Source: Jaenimonas drosophilae (taxonomy: Eukaryota; Euglenozoa; Kinetoplastea; Trypanosomatida; Trypanosomatidae). From it: a DNA stretch of 48,912 nucleotides. The stretch spans positions 1 through 48,912 of the forward strand of contig JASAON010001536.1 in assembly GCA_030849065.1 (NCBI GenBank), read 5' to 3'. A program made the translations under genes and the position numbers. Positions 8,979 through 16,558 of this stretch are shown in pieces; position 1 is the stretch's first letter; each line of letters starts with the position of its first letter. A model generated the notes under the pieces. That model worked only from the letters and a program-made list of their open reading frames with translations. It was not told where the DNA came from and did not search any database.

Positions 8979-10148
8979 ATGCGGCGCTTCGCTCCCATCT
9001 CCCGGCTCTACACCCCGACCCCTCTCCTCGCAGCTGCGCGGACCAACAGTGTGGTGATTGGCAACCCCAAAAATGGAGTCATGAAGCCTGTGCGTGTCAG
9101 CTGGATCGACATTGCGGGCTTTGAGCACGCCACACACTCTCGACTCTCTGCCGGACCGCTGCTGTCGATGCTGGACATGTGCGCCGCTCGTGCTGCCCAA
9201 ACGGCGGCAGATCACGTCAGCCGAACCACCCAGGAGCGCTATTTGACGTGTACGGTCGGGGTAACCGGAACAGTCTTCAGCTCTCCTATACTTCATGGAG
9301 ATGCCGTACGACTCGATGGACGAGTGATCCACTGCGGTTCGAGTTCTCTCGGGGTGTTCATTCGCCTCTTCCGCCGCAGCCCCACCACCCGCGTAGAGAC
9401 GCCGGCCGGTCACTCTTTCTTCACGATGGTGACCATCACTCCTGATTTGAAGGCGGCAAAGATTGTCCCGTCGATGGAACTCACCGACCCTGCTGACATT
9501 GCGATGCATCATCGCTACAGCGCCATCCGGCGACTGGAAGGCCAGCTGGCAGCTGAAGCCGCCACTCGACGGAAGCAGCAACTGACCGTGGATGAGGTCG
9601 ATTGCCCCATCAACGCAGGAAAGGAGATGCGAACACACATGTCCACGACGAAATGTGAAGCAAACCGCATCTTTTTCTCTTCGTTCTTGAATAACAACAA
9701 CACCGTTTTCGGAGGAGAGCTTATGAACTGGATGGAAAAGCATGCGGTTCACTGTGGGCGCATGTTCACTGGAAACCGCCAGGTGTACACCATTGGCATG
9801 CACGGCCTGTCCTTCAACGAACCTGTCTTCGCAACCGATTGGGTAACCTTAGAGGCAATGGTGATCTACATTCGTAACTCCACAATGGAGATTGATGTGA
9901 CGCTACGGGCCGAGCGGAAGAATAGTGGCCGATTCATCACGAATCGGGCGTCATTTGTTCTCATCAACAACAATGATATTGGCCAAAATGCTGCCATTCC
10001 GGTTGGAATCGACCTTCAAAACGCCACGCAGGACGAGCTGCAGCTGTTCATGGAAGCTCGTGCGCGCTACCATAGTGGGAAGGATGAACAAAAGAAATTC
10101 AACGCCACATTAGCAAGTGAGGGAATGGATTGCAGCAGCTTCAAATAA
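8979..10148 (+). CDS. Double-hotdog acyl-CoA thioesterase, mitochondrial (copy 1)
   Basis: A 389-residue protein of the ACOT9/BFIT-like class, which hydrolyses acyl-CoA to free acid and CoA and contains two hotdog domains in one chain. Hotdog 1 spans about residues 30-165 (helix LLSMLDMCAARAAQ, strand TGTVFSSPILHGDAVRLDGR). Hotdog 2 spans about 220-370, with the family-type motif NTVFGGELMNWMEKHAVHCG followed by HGLSFNEPVFATDWVTLEA. The N terminus (MRRFAPISRLYTPTPLLAAA) is rich in Arg, Ser and Ala with no acids and looks like a mitochondrial presequence. The start is the first ATG after the acceptor at 8848; an upstream in-frame GTG was not used. The next gene is a paralogue in the same orientation, so the pair arose by tandem duplication and then diverged. 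Natural chain-length specificity cannot be read from the sequence. Confidence 0.88.
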   Translation: MRRFAPISRLYTPTPLLAAARTNSVVIGNPKNGVMKPVRVSWIDIAGFEHATHSRLSAGPLLSMLDMCAARAAQTAADHVSRTTQERYLTCTVGVTGTVFSSPILHGDAVRLDGRVIHCGSSSLGVFIRLFRRSPTTRVETPAGHSFFTMVTITPDLKAAKIVPSMELTDPADIAMHHRYSAIRRLEGQLAAEAATRRKQQLTVDEVDCPINAGKEMRTHMSTTKCEANRIFFSSFLNNNNTVFGGELMNWMEKHAVHCGRMFTGNRQVYTIGMHGLSFNEPVFATDWVTLEAMVIYIRNSTMEIDVTLRAERKNSGRFITNRASFVLINNNDIGQNAAIPVGIDLQNATQDELQLFMEARARYHSGKDEQKKFNATLASEGMDCSSFK

Positions 10149-10718
10149 GCCTCCGTCGTTTTTCCCCTTCCCACACTTATGTCTGAATGCAACGGAACCT
10201 CGAGTGGAGCGCTTGCTTCTATACCACTGACAAACGCTCCTGTATATGGGAGGGGGCTGGAAGACCAACATGATGGTGAACGGCCTGCTCTGCTTGTTGA
10301 CCAGTGTTCGTGTTTTTGAGATATCCCTACCATGGGATTGCCATTTCCGTTCGTGGGAGGACGGAATTTGCTTCCAGGAGATGCATTATGCATTGTGAGA
10401 CTACGTGGTAGTTGAGTTTTCACGCAATGCTGGTCCAAGGAGATGACTTACAACGCACGCATGGATGGAGAAGTTGCGTCCTAATCTCACTGGATTTCAC
10501 TTGGATGTGGGTGAGTTGGTTGGCTTCGCCTATTCCACCCTCCTCACTGACTTTTCTCTGCTCTTATACATCTCTGGTTGATGTGCCACGCGCCCCATAT
10601 TTCACACAGTTCGTCTCTAGGGAGGTGCTGACCAGCACGTGTTGATTTACCCATCAGTCCCAGCATCATCTCAGCTCCAGTCTGTGACCATTAACGACAC
10701 CAGAATTGCAAAGAAAAC
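10149..10718. other. Intergenic region between the thioesterase paralogues
   Basis: The region is 570 bases long. Pyrimidine-rich stretches around 10534-10565 and 10600-10620 end in AGs at 10607-10608 and 10619-10620, which are acceptor candidates. There is no ATG from 10621 to the start at 10719. No third thioesterase remnant or other gene is seen. Confidence 0.55.
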
Positions 10719-12017
10719 ATGCGTGCGCTCTTCTCCACACTGTCAAGAGGATGCACACGCTCGGCTCCCTTGGCACCACGTCATCCTCTATCCATCCATG
10801 CACTGATAACCTCGCGACGACTCCTCTCTACAACTCAGCTGCTGCGCACCACTACCACTGCTGGGTCCAACAACCAGCAGCGCGACGGCGACCCGTCTTC
10901 TGCCTTGGTAGTGGGGAACACCGCAGTCGGAGTGCGAGACAATCACCCCTACATTTACCGGCGCTCTGAGCTCATTGGTAAGCTCTTCCCTCGAATGAGG
11001 CCGCGCTCCGATGCCGGTGATGTGCTGGCCCTGCTGGATGTGTGTGCAGGTCGCGGGGCGTACTTCTTCTTGAAAACCTTCAAGTGCGGAGGGCGTTATC
11101 GCGTGGAAAATGGTCTCAGCATGGCGACGATTAGCTTCAACTCCTTCACGTTTTCACAGGCCATCTTTGAAGGAGATATGCTCCTCTTTGAGAGCCGAGT
11201 GATTCACACCGGAAACACCACTATTGGATTGCATATTAGCGTAAAACGTCAGGCATATGACTGCCCGGTTCCTTCCTACATTGGTGAGAGCTACGTGACG
11301 ATGGTGATTGTGGACGCCAATGACCTCACAAAGATTGTCCCTGGGCACATCCCAGCTGTACGGTTGACAGATCCGGAGGACATCAAGCGCCACGCAAAGT
11401 ACAACCTTCTGGTCCAGAATGCAAAGGCACTGTTAGCGAAGCAGACCCACAAACATGCCAATCTTCCAGCTCCCGACGGGATCAGGTCAAAACGCCAACT
11501 CACCGTCGAGGAAGTGGAGCTTCCTCAGAATGCCACCAAGCCACGCAAGCTTTCCATGCGTGACACCCGCATTGTCTGTGAGCAGAGCTTCAGCAATGAG
11601 CACGTCAACACCAACAGCGCTATCTTTGGTGGGGATATCTTGCAATTTATGGAGAAGGCCGCTCTTCATTGCGGCCGGGTGTTTGCGCAGTACTCCCGTG
11701 TCTTTGCCCTTGGCATGATGGGTATGACCTTCAACTCTCCCATATTCTTGGATGACCTAGTTCGTTGCAGTGCGCAGGTGGCATGTGTTCGAGGAAGCAC
11801 CATGCTTGTGAACGTGCGCATCGACGCTGAACAGGAGGGCAAGCATCGAATGACCAATCAAGCTGCTTTCATTTTGGTGTCACTAGATCCTGAAGGTGTG
11901 CCAGTGGAGATTCCTTGCGGCATAAACTTGGAGGGTGCAACTCAGGCAGAGCTTGGGGCGTATGCGACAGCACGCCACATTATGGAGCACTCCTCGAAGC
12001 ACCGTGTCAAGGTGTAA
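10719..12017 (+). CDS. Double-hotdog acyl-CoA thioesterase, mitochondrial (copy 2)
   Basis: A 432-residue paralogue of the preceding gene. The N-terminal 45 residues (MRALFSTLSRGCTRSAPLAP, then ITSRRLLSTTQLLR) are basic, Ser/Leu-rich and free of acids, so this is a strong candidate mitochondrial presequence. Hotdog 1 is about residues 75-200 (VLALLDVCAGRGAYFF, then FNSFTFSQAIFEGDMLLFES). Hotdog 2 is about 265-405, with NSAIFGGDILQFMEKAALHC and MGMTFNSPIFLDDLVRCSAQ, aligned closely with copy 1. The shared linker QLTVEEVELPQNATKP parallels QLTVDEVDCPINAGKE in copy 1. The longer N terminus and the divergence in hotdog 1 suggest separate substrates or half-domain roles. The start is the first ATG after the acceptor near 10620. 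Confidence 0.88.
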   Translation: MRALFSTLSRGCTRSAPLAPRHPLSIHALITSRRLLSTTQLLRTTTTAGSNNQQRDGDPSSALVVGNTAVGVRDNHPYIYRRSELIGKLFPRMRPRSDAGDVLALLDVCAGRGAYFFLKTFKCGGRYRVENGLSMATISFNSFTFSQAIFEGDMLLFESRVIHTGNTTIGLHISVKRQAYDCPVPSYIGESYVTMVIVDANDLTKIVPGHIPAVRLTDPEDIKRHAKYNLLVQNAKALLAKQTHKHANLPAPDGIRSKRQLTVEEVELPQNATKPRKLSMRDTRIVCEQSFSNEHVNTNSAIFGGDILQFMEKAALHCGRVFAQYSRVFALGMMGMTFNSPIFLDDLVRCSAQVACVRGSTMLVNVRIDAEQEGKHRMTNQAAFILVSLDPEGVPVEIPCGINLEGATQAELGAYATARHIMEHSSKHRVKV

Positions 12018-12232
12018 ATCAGATCTCTCCTTGTATACACCGAAAACCCAGAAGATCTGAGGGTGTGATCAAGTACACCAAAGCAAGTTTGGCATTGCGT
12101 GATGCCATGACTGTAGCTATACATGTGCTTGCGTGACGTCACTGTCAACAGTGCGACAACATTATTGTTGGAGAACGCTATCTCCATCTTGCACCTGCAT
12201 CTCATCGCTTGCGTACGCATCAATGCTGCAAT

Positions 12233-12274
12233 TCTGCTCTTCATATGGGTAGGGTTGTTTCCTCATATACGTAG
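12233..12274 (+). promoter_or_regulatory. Putative trans-splice acceptor
   Basis: A T-rich stretch (TGCTCTTCATATG...GTTGTTTCCTCATATACGTAG) ends with the AG at 12273-12274. The next ATG is at 12304. Confidence 0.5.
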
Positions 12275-12303
12275 ACTGACAACACCTTCACACCATCAAG
12301 CAG

Positions 12304-13002
12304 ATGTCTCATCTCACCGTGGAGGATCTTCAACCAACGGCAATTGATGCCATTCAGCAACAGATTGAGTTCTGCAATGTTGAACTTCGGGCGTACTCCA
12401 CCCGTCCTCAGCCACTTGGTGCTGCAGGCTGCACTACGTTGGGCGACGCGCATGATGCTGAGCTTCGTGCCCGTGTTGCCGAGCTTGAGGACTCTGCGGC
12501 GTGGCGCGGCCTGATGAAGGAATCTGTTGATGACGGAATAGCCCAGCAATTAGCTGATGCCATGAACCAGGCCGTTGCGTCCTTTATTAGATGCCGTGAA
12601 GTACCGGCCGACTACGGATCAGATCGTATTCCCTACCACTTGAGTGATGAGTACACCGCCGCCTTGGATGAGATCAGCGGAGTGGTATTTGCTGTGCTGA
12701 GTGACGTCTCCAAGGTCTTTGATACACCAGCGGGACCTTCATCGGGGGCGGTACATCGGCGAGCCTTGCTGCGTCTTCTCATCCTGACAATTCATCTCGT
12801 CAAATTTCAGCGTCAGTGCCAGGCTGATTCGCTCCCGGCAGAGGACCTTGACGGGCTGGAGGATCTGGTGGAGGAGGCAGCCACCATGTGGCGTTGGATC
12901 TTCACCACTCCGCACAGCGTGAACGAAAGTGAACGGCACGAATGGCAGACCATTGCTCATACATTTCTTGGGCCTCCCTTTGATCTGACAAGTTCGGCAT
13001 AG
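12304..13002 (+). CDS. Hypothetical helical protein
   Basis: A 232-residue protein that I do not recognise. It is predicted mostly alpha-helical and acidic, with no signal peptide and no convincing membrane span; one moderately hydrophobic helix (LLRLLILTIHLVKFQRQC, about residues 156-173) could be buried. The N terminus (LTVEDLQPTAIDAIQQQIEF) and the segment ELRARVAELEDSAAWRGLMK look like amphipathic helices. The protein begins 30 bases after the acceptor AG at 12274. Codon usage and the clean 5' architecture support a real gene. The neighbours (thioesterases and a thioredoxin-fold protein) share only the transcript, so they give no functional hint. Confidence 0.75.
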   Translation: MSHLTVEDLQPTAIDAIQQQIEFCNVELRAYSTRPQPLGAAGCTTLGDAHDAELRARVAELEDSAAWRGLMKESVDDGIAQQLADAMNQAVASFIRCREVPADYGSDRIPYHLSDEYTAALDEISGVVFAVLSDVSKVFDTPAGPSSGAVHRRALLRLLILTIHLVKFQRQCQADSLPAEDLDGLEDLVEEAATMWRWIFTTPHSVNESERHEWQTIAHTFLGPPFDLTSSA

Positions 13003-13466
13003 ATACTTCTTCTCTACCCGATACCACACTTTTTTCCCCCCACAGCATATGTAGCTGTGTATTTGCGTTTGGATGGTGCGTATTTCTGGACTGGGCGGAG
13101 CAGGTATATCCATATCTCACCATGTTCATTGGCTTCGATACTCTTCTAATCGTTCCGCTCATCCTGTTGTACTGCTCTACGCGCGCCGCGCCGGCACTGA
13201 GGTGTAACGACGTTGTTATGTTGTTGTTGTTTCCTGCATCCTTCTCCCTCACAGGTGAAGATCAGAGATTTCGTGACAAAAAGCCATGTATCTTGTTGTG
13301 CTCATCCACCCGTGACACCCACACACTATCTTGGCGACCGAAGAAAAACTTCCCCAATGCGTTCTTCTTTCTCTCTTCATTGTTTCCTTCTACACAACGA
13401 AGCGTAGTTTCCGTAACGGGAGACAATCCAAACAAGTACGGCGCACACGAGTTAGCGGAGGGCGCG
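13003..13466. other. Intergenic region with two trans-splice acceptor candidates
   Basis: One pyrimidine tract ends in TCCCTCACAG (AG at 13253-13254). A second, rich in TTCTTTCTCTCTTC, ends in an AG at 13401-13402. After the first there is an ATG frame of ten codons or fewer (near 13287). After the second the first ATG is the chosen start at 13467. A long open frame reaches back to 13122, but it runs through both tracts and is probably not translated. Confidence 0.55.
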
Positions 13467-14195
13467 ATGTTTGCTAAGACAGGGATGCGTGTTGTCACCC
13501 CCATCAGCCGCTTCACCCGTGGCTGCATGAATCCTATGCCCTCACCTGGTGCACCGCGGTATATCCGCGAGACATACGTTTTGGCGCGTGGTCGTATTCC
13601 ACTGTCGTCGCCACTTTTCCCGCTTCAGCACAGGTCTCGTATGTTTGGCACATTTCAGGGATCTCCACGAGACTTTGAGGGTTTAGTGGCGCGTGACCCC
13701 GTGCTGGTCTTCTTTTACAAGACGATCTGCGCTCCATGCATGCAGATCCGAGAGCGTATGATGACGGCGGCGGATAGGGCAACTGGAGCGGCATCAGCAG
13801 CAATAAGCGGAGGCTCGTGGGACTCACTGACTACTGCTGACAAAGGTGTATCGGATACAGCTTCTCCAGCCCGAGTGCGTTCTGCAGGTCCACCGCTGGA
13901 TGACGAGCTCCTGGAGATCCTGCAAGCTTCTCTAGCCAACGATGAAGAAGCTCAGCGCGTGTGCCAGACACTTCAGGAAAAGATGACAGTGGAGCTCGGA
14001 GCTGCCATGGGCCGTGTTCACTTTGTAACGGTGAACACGGACGAGAACTACGAGCTAACTGCCCTGCATGATGTGCGTAGTCTTCCAACCTTTATCGCCT
14101 ACAAGGGAGGCTGCATCCTTGGCCGAGTGGAGGGAGCGCACGACCGCGAGCTCATGCGGCTTCTGCAGAAGCTCTCCACAAGCCAAGATGGCTGA
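13467..14195 (+). CDS. Thioredoxin-fold protein with CAPC active site and an insertion
   Basis: A 242-residue protein. The first 65 residues are basic and Ser/Pro-rich (MFAKTGMRVVTPISRFTRGC) and resemble a mitochondrial presequence. The thioredoxin fold follows: strand VLVFFYKTICAPCMQIRERM with CAPC at residues 88-91, strand VHFVTVNTDENYEL near 185, cis-proline segment SLPTFIAYKGG (P207), and a C-terminal helix. Between the active-site helix and the third strand there are about 90 residues, where a classical thioredoxin has about 20-25, so there is a Ser/Ala-rich and helical insertion of roughly 65 residues. Both cysteines and the cis-proline are present, so thiol-disulfide activity is plausible. 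An in-frame ATG at 13122 would make 357 residues, but that extension crosses two acceptor tracts. The substrate is unknown. Confidence 0.82.
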   Translation: MFAKTGMRVVTPISRFTRGCMNPMPSPGAPRYIRETYVLARGRIPLSSPLFPLQHRSRMFGTFQGSPRDFEGLVARDPVLVFFYKTICAPCMQIRERMMTAADRATGAASAAISGGSWDSLTTADKGVSDTASPARVRSAGPPLDDELLEILQASLANDEEAQRVCQTLQEKMTVELGAAMGRVHFVTVNTDENYELTALHDVRSLPTFIAYKGGCILGRVEGAHDRELMRLLQKLSTSQDG

Positions 14196-14963
14196 GTCAG
14201 CCAACATGGTGGGCGACTTTCTTCAACGTGGCGTCATGTTGGATAGCATATTTTGTCATCGAACCATTGTCACTTCCTCCTCCAGCCTTTTTCTCTCCCC
14301 CTCTTCTTCGATGAAGAGTTGGTGTCATGAAGAAGATGGCACAATCACCAACAGGGACGATCGAGTGAACGCTGCCATCATCTCAGACCCTGCGAGACCT
14401 CTTCAAACGCCTTGCTTGCTCATTGAATTTGCCGCCATGTCTTCGTTGTTCAGCTGGTGACCGACGCCGTTCGTTGACACCATTGTGTTGTTCTCTAGTG
14501 CCGAAGCTGCTAGCTGTGGGTTAGTACTGCTGACTCGGATACCACACGCGAGAGAGACACAAGGGAGCTACACGGCATTCTTGTTGTGTTGCCGTTAATG
14601 CTGCACAGGTGGAGATTCCTTCCAAACAGAGGAGCGGAGTCATCCAGTGATTCCATCGGCAACTTGACTGGGATCACCGTCTGACCTCTTATCTCTGTGA
14701 GCTTATCTTGCACTGCTCTCCACCTCCCTCTAATTGTCTACGGGTGCACCCAATTTACTGACATTCCTTGTGCCCAACGTGTGAGCAGAGGAATTATTGC
14801 TTTGCCTGTACCTCGGGGCACTCCGAAAGGTGGCGTCCCCATCCCTTTCCCCACATCATAGCCTATTCTCTCCTCTTTCACACTCGACTGGATGTAGTTA
14901 ACTGCGATCAACACAACCTGAGTTTTTTTTTCCCGGCCGACTCGCCATCCTCAGAGAGCCTCA
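14196..14963. other. Intergenic region (768 bases)
   Basis: Long non-coding stretch with no ATG-led frame that resembles a gene. At its right end is a strong acceptor: a run of nine Ts, then CCCGGCCGACTCGCCATCCTCAG with the AG at 14953-14954, only nine bases before the ABC gene start. The remainder is presumably the long 3' UTR of the thioredoxin-fold gene. Confidence 0.55.
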
Positions 14964-16037
14964 ATGGCGTTCACCGATTATGCGATGATTCAGGAACAGC
15001 AACGCAAAATTGAGCTCTTGAGTTCCCCCGTCGTGCTTCGGCTGCGTCATGTGGGGAAGAGCTACGCCATGGCGAAATCTGCGGACCGAGTTGTTGCTCT
15101 AAAGGATATGCATTTATGTGAAGACGATGAAGCTCCTCCTGATAGTACCAGCGGAGACCGGATTTCATCCTGCATCAACAGCGCAAATATGGCAATGGTC
15201 GATGAGAACGGTAAAGCTGCGTTGCCAAGCTTCGGACCCATCCGACGTGGGGAGTTCGTGATGATTCGTGGCCCCAGTGGTGGCGGTAAGACCACACTGC
15301 TCAACATCATTGGTGCAATCGACTCATGCACGGAAGGATCTGTGGAGCTGAATGGGGACACCATCAATGCAAAGACATCTGCCAGTCACTTGTCAGGCAT
15401 CCGCCTCCGCACCCTCGGATTTGTGTTCCAAACATTTAACCTCATTGCCACCATGACGGCAGCAGAGAATGTGGAGCTGCCGATGACATTGATGGGAAAT
15501 CGTTCTCATGCTGAGATCCAAATTCGCGCCCGTCAGCTTCTTGCCTTGGTTGGTCTTCGAAATCGCGTCAATCATCTGCCATCTGAACTGAGTGGCGGTG
15601 AGCAGCAGCGTGTGACTATTGCACGAAGTCTTTCCAACAATCCTGCAGTCCTTCTTCTGGATGAGCCCACTGGCGATCTTGACACAGCTAATACGATCGA
15701 CGTCATGAATCTTCTTGTCCGCTTGAACCGATGCACGAAGACAACTTGCATCATGGTGACCCATAACCCTGATATTGAGTGCTACGCAGACCGTATCCTC
15801 TACGTGAGTGACGGACGTTTTGTCCGAGAGGTTCACAATGATCGCCCTTCGCAACTTGATCCTAAGCTCTACAGCAAGTATCTGGATCAACGAGACGACA
15901 TCACCACCATGACAACTAACTTAGCAAACCACACTGGCGAGGGTGGAAAGGTCAAACAAACCCAAGGCTCCACGGCAGTTGTGGCCGCCACGGTGCCACG
16001 CGAGGAACAACAGCAGAGCTTCTCAGTCTCAGTCTAG
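14964..16037 (+). CDS. ABC ATPase of LolD/MacB type without a membrane domain
   Basis: A 357-residue stand-alone nucleotide-binding subunit. In order: a strand-rich N terminus (LRLRHVGKSYAM, then DRVVALKDMHL), an insertion of about 40 residues before Walker A, Walker A GPSGGGKTT, Q-loop FVFQTFNLIATMTAAENVEL, signature LSGGEQQRVTIARSL, Walker B AVLLLDEPTGDLDT, and H-loop IMVTHNPDIECYADR. The QTFNLIATMTAAENVELP and LSGGEQQRV segments are characteristic of the bacterial LolD/MacB/FtsE exporter ATPases. Trypanosomatids are known to carry a few such proteins, grouped as ABCH, without fused membrane domains. All catalytic motifs are intact. The last 60 residues are polar and low-complexity. It has no membrane span, so it must act with a separate permease or as a soluble ATPase. 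The 5' UTR is only about nine bases. Confidence 0.9.
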   Translation: MAFTDYAMIQEQQRKIELLSSPVVLRLRHVGKSYAMAKSADRVVALKDMHLCEDDEAPPDSTSGDRISSCINSANMAMVDENGKAALPSFGPIRRGEFVMIRGPSGGGKTTLLNIIGAIDSCTEGSVELNGDTINAKTSASHLSGIRLRTLGFVFQTFNLIATMTAAENVELPMTLMGNRSHAEIQIRARQLLALVGLRNRVNHLPSELSGGEQQRVTIARSLSNNPAVLLLDEPTGDLDTANTIDVMNLLVRLNRCTKTTCIMVTHNPDIECYADRILYVSDGRFVREVHNDRPSQLDPKLYSKYLDQRDDITTMTTNLANHTGEGGKVKQTQGSTAVVAATVPREEQQQSFSVSV

Positions 16038-16558
16038 TTGGCCCAGCTGATTCCCCGCACACTCCTCGGCTGTGCCGATGTACCATTGTGCTGGTCTCAA
16101 CGACTATTCCTGGAGTGTTTTGTTGACTTCTGCTTCAGGCGTGTTACCTCTACCCACCTGCACTCAATGGCTTTGCAAGACAGGCTAAACATGGTGTCTA
16201 TTGCGATGCAAAACATAGCTTGCAGCGAGGCACAACCCAACCCAGTGAAAATTTCTGGAGTACTACGCTCTCCACCACCTTTCTTCTGCTCTTCTGAATC
16301 TTTGGTGCCTTCACGTCCTTTTTTTTACCTTATGTGGTCAGCATTTCTCTGCTGAGACGTGTCTACAACGGTCAACCAGAAACCATTTGTGCCATGTGTA
16401 GGCAAAACATGAACTAAGTGGAGGATGCGCGCACCTGATCCTGTGGGGTTCATTGTGCTTCTTTCCTTCGTATATGCATCTACTCTTCGTTTTTTTGAAC
16501 ACTAGGGAGACAAGAGACTGTGTAGGAGGCTCTTGCCCCAAGAGTACCGAAGTAAATC
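16038..16558. other. Intergenic region with trans-splice acceptor
   Basis: The 3' UTR of the ABC gene is followed by an acceptor tract (CTTCTTTCCTTCG ... CTCTTCGTTTTTTTGAACACTAG) with the AG at 16504-16505. The first ATG after it, at 16559, opens the 1748-residue frame. No other gene is seen. Confidence 0.6.

Noticed and set aside
8961..9803. Minus-strand frame of 280 codons opposite the first thioesterase
   Set aside because: It overlaps a well-supported enzyme gene; its translation is low-complexity, rich in Arg and His, and matches no family.
13122..13466. Upstream extension of the thioredoxin-like gene from an ATG at 13122
   Set aside because: The extension crosses two pyrimidine-AG acceptor tracts and translates to a low-quality hydrophobic and Phe/Ser-rich sequence, so it is probably not in the mature mRNA.
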